From: Dehalococcoides mccartyi
Lineage (GTDB): Bacteria > Chloroflexota > Dehalococcoidia > UBA2979
Direction of reading: 5' to 3'
Length of the DNA stretch: 6,582 bases
NCBI GenBank assembly: GCA_945888895.1
Contig: CAMDAY010000123.1
Location: forward strand, 1-6,582
The notes beneath the pieces were generated by a model. It did no database searches and had not been told where the DNA came from. It saw only the letters and a list, made by a program, of their open reading frames with translations. The stretch's first letter is position 1. Every line of letters starts with the position of its first letter. Shown piece by piece: positions 1 through 5,407 of this stretch. Made by a program: the position numbers and the translations under genes.

Positions 1-397
1 CCAGGAGCAACATGTAGTTGCCACTCGGATTAATCGAGGCGGCGTAGCAGCGTGGCGTGCGGATCGCGCTCGTCTCCGCGATGCCGGCCGCCAACGTCCG
101 GTAGAACGACACCTCGCGCTCGTACCAGCGCTGGAACGACGCGACGCCACGCGCTCCCGGACGATCCACCGGGAACTTGGCCACCACGGATCGAGGCGCT
201 TGGACCGCGCTTCCCACGTACTTGATCAACACCCGGTAGGTCTCACCGTTCACACCGCCGAGGTCGCCGATCGCCTCGATGGTCGTGCTCGCGATAGCAG
301 CGGCGCCCGCCGCGTGGGTCAAGACGCCCGCCTCGCGCAGCGCTCCGGTGAGCCACTCCACGGTGATCCCCTGCGGAGCTCGCGGGAAGGAACGCAT
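1..397 (-). CDS. Ecdysteroid-kinase/APH-like phosphotransferase, N-terminal part (runs off left edge)
   Basis: Reading the minus strand from the ATG at 397 gives 132 open codons up to the window edge, so the C-terminal two thirds are missing. The visible part resembles the N-lobe of the ecdysteroid kinase-like/aminoglycoside phosphotransferase fold: an opening helix (ITVEWLTGALREAGV, about residues 11-25), a nucleotide-loop-like stretch (GDLGGVNGETYRV, 44-56), a strand ending in VVAKFP with the presumed ATP-binding Lys74, and a helix YEREVSFYRTLA whose Glu94 would pair with that lysine. The catalytic HxD loop lies outside the window. Such proteins phosphorylate hydroxyl groups of small molecules; the substrate here cannot be told, and antibiotic resistance should not be assumed. 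The gene follows the amidase by five bases. No Shine-Dalgarno site is seen, so translational coupling is likely. An in-frame GTG at 404-406 overlaps the amidase TGA as GTGA and is an alternative start three codons earlier. Confidence 0.8.
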   Translation of the reverse strand, partial: MRSFPRAPQGITVEWLTGALREAGVLTHAAGAAAIASTTIEAIGDLGGVNGETYRVLIKYVGSAVQAPRSVVAKFPVDRPGARGVASFQRWYEREVSFYRTLAAGIAETSAIRTPRCYAASINPSGNYMLLL

Positions 398-402
398 CGC
401 GG

Positions 403-1716
403 TCACGACGGGAGCAATGCCTCGATGCGCTCGGCGGCGTCGAGGAACTCCTCGTCCCGTCCGAAGCGTCCGGCGAGCTGCAGCCCAACCGGCAGCCCGT
501 CGACCGTACCGGCGGGGATGGTGATGTCCGGCACGCCGGCGTGCGTCCACGGCACGCACATCACGGGGTCACCGGTCGAGGTCAGCCCGAGCGGCGCCGG
601 GCCGAGGGCCGGCATGCTCGCCCACACGTCGATGCCATGGCGCTCTGACGCCGCATCGATCCGGGTTCGCAGCTCGAGGCGGCTCTCGAAGGCCTCCGCG
701 CGTGCCTCGGGCGTCACGTGCTGCGCCGCGTCGAAGAGCGCCGCGCTCGCAGCGCGGAACATCGAGCCCCAGCGCAGGAAGCGCTCGGCGTGCGTGTCAC
801 CGAACTCCGCCGTCGCGATCGCACGGTGCCGCGCGTTGATGCCCGCGATGTCCTCGAGGAACCGCACGCGCCGCACCGTCAGGCCGCGCGCCTCCAGCGC
901 CGCGATCGTCGCCTCGAACGAGGCGAGGGCGGCAGGCTGCAGCTGCTCAAGGTACGGGCCGACGGGCACGCCGACCACGGGCGGGGCGTTCGGTGCCTCA
1001 ACGTCCCGCCAGTCCTCATACATCACGCTCGCGACGAGGCGCGCGCCGGCGACATCGTGCGTGAACCAGCCGACGTGGTCGACGGAGCGCGAGTACGCCA
1101 CCGCGCCGTCGGTCGGCACCCGGTCGTACGAGCCTTTGTAGCCGACGACGCCGACGTACGCGGCGGGACGCAGCACCGACCCGACCGTCTGCGACCCGAT
1201 CGCCAGCGGCACGTACCCGCTGGCCACGGAGGCCCCCGACCCGCTGCTCGACCCGCCGGGCGTGTTCAGCGCGTTGTGCGGGTTCGTCGTGGCACCGGGG
1301 TCGAAGTACGCGAACTCGGTGGAGACGGTCTTACCGAGGACGATCGCTCCTGCCTCGATCAGGCGGGTGACGGCAGGGCCCTGCGGCATCACCCATTCCT
1401 CGGGCGGGATTGCGGAGCCGGCGCGGGTCGGGAGGCCGTCGACCGCGAAGATGTCCTTCACACCGACGAGGACGCCGTACAGCGGTGGTTTCGGCGTGCC
1501 CTCGGGGTAGCGCGCAATGAGCGCGTCGGCCGCAGCGTGGACGCGCTCGCGGCGATCCGGTTCGGGGAGGAAGCCGCGTACGCGCGCATCGAACCGATCG
1601 AGGCGGTCGAGTGCGGCGTCGATCTGCGCGTGGACATCGACGATGCCCTCGCGCAGGGCGGCGGCGCGGCTGGCGAGCGGGATCGCGGAGAGAGGCGAGG
1701 TGGAGTGTGTCGTCAT
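403..1716 (-). CDS. Amidase-signature family hydrolase
   Basis: A complete 437-residue protein, close to the usual 430-500 of the amidase signature family, predicted cytosolic with no signal peptide. These enzymes hydrolyse a carboxamide to an acid plus ammonia or an amine. The whole Ser-cisSer-Lys triad is visible: Lys87 in GVLVGVKDIF, cis-Ser156 in the Gly/Ser-rich stretch TPGGSSSGSGAS, and nucleophile Ser180 in GSQTVGSVLRPA. The spacings of 69 and 24 residues match those of malonamidase E2. The sequence QTxGSVxRPAxxxGVVG resembles the subgroup of general amidases written TQTAGSVIRPAS more than GatA, and no GatB or GatC is nearby, so a tRNA amidotransferase role is unlikely. Val178 takes the place of the usual Gly or Ala two residues before the nucleophile. 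The start is the ATG at 1716; it has no Shine-Dalgarno site but has a -10-like box seven bases upstream. It is the first gene of an operon with the kinase. The substrate is unknown. Confidence 0.93.
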   Translation of the reverse strand: MTTHSTSPLSAIPLASRAAALREGIVDVHAQIDAALDRLDRFDARVRGFLPEPDRRERVHAAADALIARYPEGTPKPPLYGVLVGVKDIFAVDGLPTRAGSAIPPEEWVMPQGPAVTRLIEAGAIVLGKTVSTEFAYFDPGATTNPHNALNTPGGSSSGSGASVASGYVPLAIGSQTVGSVLRPAAYVGVVGYKGSYDRVPTDGAVAYSRSVDHVGWFTHDVAGARLVASVMYEDWRDVEAPNAPPVVGVPVGPYLEQLQPAALASFEATIAALEARGLTVRRVRFLEDIAGINARHRAIATAEFGDTHAERFLRWGSMFRAASAALFDAAQHVTPEARAEAFESRLELRTRIDAASERHGIDVWASMPALGPAPLGLTSTGDPVMCVPWTHAGVPDITIPAGTVDGLPVGLQLAGRFGRDEEFLDAAERIEALLPS

Positions 1717-1723
1717 GCCGGGT

Positions 1724-1729
1724 ATCTTA
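1724..1729 (-). promoter_or_regulatory. Possible -10 box for a leaderless amidase transcript
   Basis: On the minus strand TAAGAT is followed by seven bases (ACCCGGC) and then the amidase ATG. This fits TANNNT, and the spacing would put the transcription start at, or one base before, the A of the start codon. No convincing -35 box is seen 16-18 bases upstream and there is no Shine-Dalgarno site, both common for leaderless genes in high-GC bacteria. A six-base match alone is weak; the placement and the same layout at the transporter gene raise it somewhat. Confidence 0.4.
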
Positions 1730-1763
1730 GCGGACGCCGCTCTCTTACCGGGCTCGACGCGCG

Positions 1764-1801
1764 GGAAGCCCGCGCCGCCCGCACAGGCGCCGCGGGCTTC
1801 C
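1764..1801 (-). terminator. GC-rich hairpin after the GGDEF-EAL gene
   Basis: A perfect 11-base inverted repeat, GGAAGCCCGCG (1764-1774) and CGCGGGCTTCC (1791-1801), encloses a 16-base loop. It starts six bases past the TAG stop of the GGDEF-EAL gene and lies before the amidase promoter candidate, where a terminator would be expected. No T-run follows the stem on either strand, so it is not a classic intrinsic terminator. It may still pause or end transcription, or protect the 3' end of the message. Confidence 0.45.
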
Positions 1802-1807
1802 GGGGGA

Positions 1808-4159
1808 CTACGCGGCGGAGCGTTCCTCGATGTAGCGGACGCAGTCGCCGGACTCGAGTGCGGGAGCGTAGTAGAAGCCCTGCACCATGTCGCAGTTCGC
1901 GGCGCGCAGCGCGACCAACTGCGCCTCCGTCTCCACGCCCTCGGCGATGACCAACAGCCCGAGGGCGTGCCCCAGCGCGATGACCGCCTCGACGATCGCG
2001 AGCGCGTTGCCCGGCTCGGTGATCCCGGAGACGAAGTAGCGGTCCACCTTCAGCGTGTGCACCGGGAAGTCCCTGAGCCGGACGAGCCAGGACTCGCCCA
2101 CGCCGAAGTCGTCGATTGCCGTCGTCACGCCGAGTGCCTGCAACTCGCCGAGGACCCCCAACACCGACTCCAGGTCGAGGATCGCGGCGGTCTCGGTCAG
2201 CTCCAGCTCGAGCGCGTGCGGGGGCAACCCGGTCTCCTCCAGGATCCCGCGCACCACCGCGCCGAAGTTCGGCACCAGGAGCTGGCGGGGGGACACGTTG
2301 ACGGCAACGCGCACGGGCTGACCGCCGTCAGTGGACCAGCGCAGCACCGTCTCGCCGACACCGATGATCAGGCCGGTCTCCTCCAGGAGCGGGACGAACT
2401 CTGCGGGGGACACGAGGCCGCGGAGCGGGTGCCGCCAGCGCAGCAGCGCCTCGACGCCCAGCACGACGCCGGTCTCCGTGTCGAGCTGCGGCTGGTAGTA
2501 CACCTCGAGCTGGTCGTGTTCGACGGCGGCGCGGAGGTCGCCCTCCAGCTCAAGGCGCAGACGGGCCGGATCGCTCGCTGATTCAGAGCCGATGACGTAG
2601 CCGTCGCGCCCCTGGTCCTTCGCCTGGTGCATGGCGGCGTCGGCGATGCGGATCAGCAGATCGGCATCGGCCTGTTCGCCGCCGACGACCGCGACGCCGA
2701 TGCTCACCGACAACTTCATCTGGTGACCATCGTGCTCGAACGGCTCGCGGAACGCCGCCAGGACGCGCCGCGCAATGCCCTCGGCCGCCGCGCGCCCACC
2801 GAGGTCGGGAGCGAGCACCAGGAACTCGTCGCCGCCGAACCGCGCCATGACGTGCTGCGGCGGCACGTGCGAGGTGAGCCGCTCGGCCACGGTGCGCAGC
2901 AGCCGGTCGCCGCTCGTGTGGCCCAGCGTGTCGTTGATCAGCTTGAACCGGTCGAGGTCGAGCATGAGCACGGCGACGGATCGACCCTGGTATCGCGCGT
3001 CGATGAGTGCTCGCTGCACGTGGCGGTCGAAAAGGTCGCGGTTCGGGAGCCCCGTGAGACGGTCGTAATCTGCCATGCGACGGATCGTCTCGGAGGTGCG
3101 GCGAGACTCGGTGAGATCGTGCACCTCGATCAGCGTGCCGGTATCGCGCCCGTCCTCGCGGACGGGCGACAGCGTGATCTCGACATCGAGTGGGGTGCCG
3201 TTCGCCGCCTGGAGCTGCAGCTCGTACTGACGCGGCACGGCGTCTGACCACATCCGCGAGGCCATCAGCGCCGCGAACTGGTCGACGTAGCGACCGGGCA
3301 CGACGTCGGCGACCGTGAGGGCGGACATCTCCAGCTCCGTGCGGCCGAGGAGCCGCCGAAGTGCGTCGTTCGAGAGCAGCACGTGGCCGTCGTTGGCGAC
3401 GAGCATGATGCCGTTGCGTGCGGTGTTCAGCGCGGCGCGGAAGCGCTCCTCGCTCTCACGGAGGGCGCGCTCCGTCTCGACGCGGTCCTGTTGGTCACGC
3501 ACCACGCCCCGGAGACCTCGCGGGTGCTCACGGCTGCCCATGCTCGTGAGGACCGTGGTGAGGTAGGTGCCGGTGCCGCTCGCGTGATGCCAGCGGGTGT
3601 TCCAGGTGATCATCGTCTGGCCATCGGGCGGCGGCCCGTCGAGGATCGGCACGGGGCCCTCGGCGAGGTCGCGGATCGACTGTCCGAGCAATGCGAACGA
3701 GTCGTAACCGAGCACGTGAATCGCACGTTCGCTTGCGAAGGTGATGACGCCCTCGAGGTTCGTTTCCAGGAGCAGATCGGGGGTGCACTGACTGATCGTT
3801 CCCATGCGCTGCCGCGTCTCGTTCGAGACCCGCTGCCAGCGGGAGCGGGCGACGAGAGCCGGCGCGAACCCGAGGAGCGCGTCGATGCCCATCCCGTTGC
3901 CGATCCACGTCGGTCCGTGGTGCGCCAGTAATGCGACGGTCCCGAATGGGATCGAGAACAGCAGCGGCCACCCGACGGTGTCGAGGAGCGATGGCCAACG
4001 TGATTGCCAGCGTGACTGGTCGATGGCGTACCTCTCCCCCTCGAGTGGGACTGCGGGATCATCGGTCGTAGCAGCGTCGCTCCGTAGCCGCGGCGTCCGT
4101 CGGCCTCGGTGGCTCCTTACGAGTGGGCGCGTACCATGCGCCGATGCGTGAGCCTCCAT
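1808..4159 (-). CDS. Membrane-anchored PAS-PAS-GGDEF-EAL cyclic-di-GMP turnover protein
   Basis: A 783-residue bifunctional-type diguanylate cyclase/phosphodiesterase. Order of parts: an Arg-rich N-terminus (1-55); two hydrophobic segments (about 62-80 and 86-104) that would form a membrane hairpin; two PAS sensor domains (about 118-230 and 236-352, the second weakly linked by a helix starting at RALRESEERF); GGDEF (about 355-525) and EAL (about 535-780). The GGDEF domain has LTGLPNRDLF, LDLDRFKLIND and intact FGGDEF (441-446). The RxxD inhibitory site expected just before it is absent (PPQHVMAR instead). The EAL domain keeps EALLRW (570-575), NVSPRQL (Asn621), ELTE (653-656), Asp683-Asp684, Lys704 and AEGVET (Glu740), so the metal and catalytic ligands look complete. 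Loop 6, usually DFGTGYSSL, reads DFGVGESWL. Either or both activities may be real; PAS ligands are unknown. The only in-frame ATG ahead of the membrane segments is at 4159, which overlaps the divergent transporter gene, so the true start is uncertain. Family assignment is firm. Confidence 0.95.
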   Translation of the reverse strand: MEAHASAHGTRPLVRSHRGRRTPRLRSDAATTDDPAVPLEGERYAIDQSRWQSRWPSLLDTVGWPLLFSIPFGTVALLAHHGPTWIGNGMGIDALLGFAPALVARSRWQRVSNETRQRMGTISQCTPDLLLETNLEGVITFASERAIHVLGYDSFALLGQSIRDLAEGPVPILDGPPPDGQTMITWNTRWHHASGTGTYLTTVLTSMGSREHPRGLRGVVRDQQDRVETERALRESEERFRAALNTARNGIMLVANDGHVLLSNDALRRLLGRTELEMSALTVADVVPGRYVDQFAALMASRMWSDAVPRQYELQLQAANGTPLDVEITLSPVREDGRDTGTLIEVHDLTESRRTSETIRRMADYDRLTGLPNRDLFDRHVQRALIDARYQGRSVAVLMLDLDRFKLINDTLGHTSGDRLLRTVAERLTSHVPPQHVMARFGGDEFLVLAPDLGGRAAAEGIARRVLAAFREPFEHDGHQMKLSVSIGVAVVGGEQADADLLIRIADAAMHQAKDQGRDGYVIGSESASDPARLRLELEGDLRAAVEHDQLEVYYQPQLDTETGVVLGVEALLRWRHPLRGLVSPAEFVPLLEETGLIIGVGETVLRWSTDGGQPVRVAVNVSPRQLLVPNFGAVVRGILEETGLPPHALELELTETAAILDLESVLGVLGELQALGVTTAIDDFGVGESWLVRLRDFPVHTLKVDRYFVSGITEPGNALAIVEAVIALGHALGLLVIAEGVETEAQLVALRAANCDMVQGFYYAPALESGDCVRYIEERSAA
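4031..4040 (-). promoter_or_regulatory. Shine-Dalgarno-like purine tract inside the GGDEF-EAL 5' end
   Basis: The minus strand reads GGGGGAGAGG, then six bases, then an in-frame ATC (4022-4024, Ile46). The tract and spacing are those of a ribosome binding site, but ATC is a very rare start codon. A start there would drop the Arg-rich first 45 residues and begin about 16 residues before the first membrane segment. A second purine tract, AAGGAG at 4113-4118, has no start codon in reach. Both could be chance. Confidence 0.15.
4126..4142. repeat. Small inverted repeat around the transporter -10 box
   Basis: GGCGC (4126-4130) and GCGCC (4138-4142) flank the seven bases GTACCAT, which contain the proposed -10 box. 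The element sits between the two divergent start codons and could be an operator, but arms of five G/C bases are expected often by chance at this base composition. Confidence 0.2.
4132..4137 (+). promoter_or_regulatory. Possible -10 box for a leaderless transporter transcript
   Basis: TACCAT on the plus strand fits TANNNT and is followed by six bases (GCGCCG) and the ATG at 4144, which would place the transcription start exactly on the start codon. No clear -35 box is seen (17 bases upstream reads GTGGCT) and no Shine-Dalgarno site precedes the ATG. If real, this supports the ATG at 4144 over the GTG at 4123. Confidence 0.38.
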
Positions 4160-5397
4160 CGCCGTCCGATCCGTCGAGGCAACCCGCCGCTGGCGAGTTT
4201 CGGATGCGCTCGCTCTTCCTGACCGCGTTCCTTCCCACGCTCCTGGTCGCGATCGGGCAGGGCGCCGTGATCCTCGCGATGCCGCTCTACGCGAAGGGGC
4301 TTGGTGCCTCGGTCGCGACGATCGCGCTGATCGTCGCGGTGCGCGGCGTCGGAACCATGGTCTTCGACATCCCGGCGGGTGTGATCGTCGCGCGGTTCGG
4401 CGAGCGCCGGTCGATGCTCGGCGCCGCGGTTGCGCTGCTGGCGGTCGCGTTCGTGACCTCGCTGTCGGATTCGCCGTGGGTCTTCGCGGGCGTTTCGTTC
4501 GTGATGGGTGCCGCGTGGGCCGTGTTCAACCTGGCCCGCATGTCCTACGTCACCGAGCACGCACCGATGGCGTTCCGGGGCCGTGCGCTGTCGACGATCG
4601 GTGGCGTCGGGCGCGTCGGAAACCTCATCGGGCCCTTGCTCGCGGGCTACCTCGCGGTCTCGTTTGGTCTCGGGTCGGTGTTCTACCTCCAGGCGGTCCT
4701 CGGCGGCGCCGGGGCGCTCGTTCTCTTCTTCGTGGGGGGCGAGGACGTCGGGATGCAGCAGGCGCACGGCAGCAATGTGTACCAGCGCTTCTTCGGGATC
4801 CTGCGCGATCACCGCGTCGCGTTCGCCACCGGCGGCCTCGCGGCCGTGATGCTGCAGATCCTGCGCAACGGACGGCAGATCATCCTGCCGCTGTGGGGTG
4901 ATGCGCTCGGCTTCGACCTCGCAACGATTGGTTGGGTCTACAGCGCGTCGAACCTCGTCGATTCGTTGATGTTCTACCCCGCGGGGTACGCGATGGACCG
5001 CTGGGGGCGGAAGTTCGTCGTGCTGTCTTCCCTCGGCCTGCTGTCGCTCGGGATGATCCTCGTGCCGGCTACCTACAGTCCGATCACCCTGGGCCTTGTC
5101 GGGCTGATCGCGGGTGTGGGGAACGGCATGGGCTCCGGGATCGTGCAGACCCTCGGCGCTGACTTCTCGCCCGTCGCTGGTCGAGGCGAGTTCCTCGGTG
5201 TCTGGAGGCTGTTCTCCGACCTTGGCGGCGCGGCGGGGCCCGCCGTGCTGGGCGCGATCGCCGGTGCGGCGACGCTCGGTACTGCCTCGGTCGCGACAGG
5301 CGGGATCGGCGTCGTCGGGATGCTGCTGATCTACCTCGCGATGCCGGAGCCGTTGCATCGCGACCGTCGTCAGCAAGGACGCTCGCGCGCCCCGTAG
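4144..5397 (+). CDS. Major facilitator superfamily transporter, probable drug/metabolite exporter
   Basis: A 417-residue inner-membrane secondary transporter with 12 predicted helices (about 24-46, 55-76, 91-107, 111-131, 157-175, 178-197, 225-247, 258-279, 290-308, 312-336, 350-375, 380-400) and a central cytoplasmic loop near 198-224. Motif A follows helix 2 as GVIVARFGERRSM (79-91), and its second-half copy follows helix 8 as GYAMDRWGRKF (281-291). GRVGNLIGPLLAGYL (156-170) in helix 5 resembles motif C of proton-coupled antiporters, so export is more likely than uptake. The substrate is unknown. The start chosen is the ATG at 4144, backed by the -10-like box just ahead of it. A GTG at 4123 would add seven residues, and an ATG at 4204 immediately before helix 1 would also give a whole transporter. 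The gene diverges from the GGDEF-EAL gene and ends nine bases before the convergent M16 gene. A long antisense reading frame across it looks like a codon-bias shadow. Confidence 0.92.
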   Translation: MREPPSPSDPSRQPAAGEFRMRSLFLTAFLPTLLVAIGQGAVILAMPLYAKGLGASVATIALIVAVRGVGTMVFDIPAGVIVARFGERRSMLGAAVALLAVAFVTSLSDSPWVFAGVSFVMGAAWAVFNLARMSYVTEHAPMAFRGRALSTIGGVGRVGNLIGPLLAGYLAVSFGLGSVFYLQAVLGGAGALVLFFVGGEDVGMQQAHGSNVYQRFFGILRDHRVAFATGGLAAVMLQILRNGRQIILPLWGDALGFDLATIGWVYSASNLVDSLMFYPAGYAMDRWGRKFVVLSSLGLLSLGMILVPATYSPITLGLVGLIAGVGNGMGSGIVQTLGADFSPVAGRGEFLGVWRLFSDLGGAAGPAVLGAIAGAATLGTASVATGGIGVVGMLLIYLAMPEPLHRDRRQQGRSRAP

Positions 5398-5407
5398 CCC
5401 AGCGCGC
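5385..5407. terminator. Weak hairpin at the convergent gene ends
   Basis: GCGCGC at 5385-5390 and again at 5402-5407 can pair around an 11-base loop containing the transporter TAG; the right arm ends on the last base of the M16 stop codon. It is the only hairpin I see where the two genes meet and could serve both directions, but the stem is short, made of a self-complementary motif, and lacks a T-run. Confidence 0.18.

Noticed and set aside
1..397. Reading the kinase fragment as an aminoglycoside resistance gene.
   Set aside because: Only the N-lobe is visible, and it looks more like the ecdysteroid-kinase-like family than known resistance enzymes; the neighbouring amidase gives no support for resistance.
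200..1141. A 313-codon plus-strand frame opposite the kinase and amidase.
   Set aside because: The composition (Ser, Arg, Ala) is that of a shadow frame, and both minus-strand genes have clear family motifs over the same bases.
403..1716. GatA subunit of the tRNA amidotransferase.
   Set aside because: The nucleophile region follows the general amidase pattern and no GatB or GatC gene is adjacent.
718..2581. Long plus-strand frames (718-1950 and 1517-2581) opposite the amidase and the EAL domain.
   Set aside because: They are Arg/Ala/Gly-rich with no domain, overlap each other, and lie antisense to genes with intact catalytic motifs.
2583..3251. A 222-codon minus-strand frame inside the GGDEF-EAL gene.
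   Set aside because: It is the same-strand shifted frame of the PAS2/GGDEF region; the product is Arg-rich and featureless, and the main frame is unbroken.
4117..5376. A 419-codon antisense reading frame across the whole transporter gene.
   Set aside because: Its product is a low-complexity string rich in Arg, His, Asp and Glu with no recognisable domain, as expected from the reverse frame of a GC-rich gene with G/C third positions; the sense strand encodes an unmistakable 12-helix transporter.
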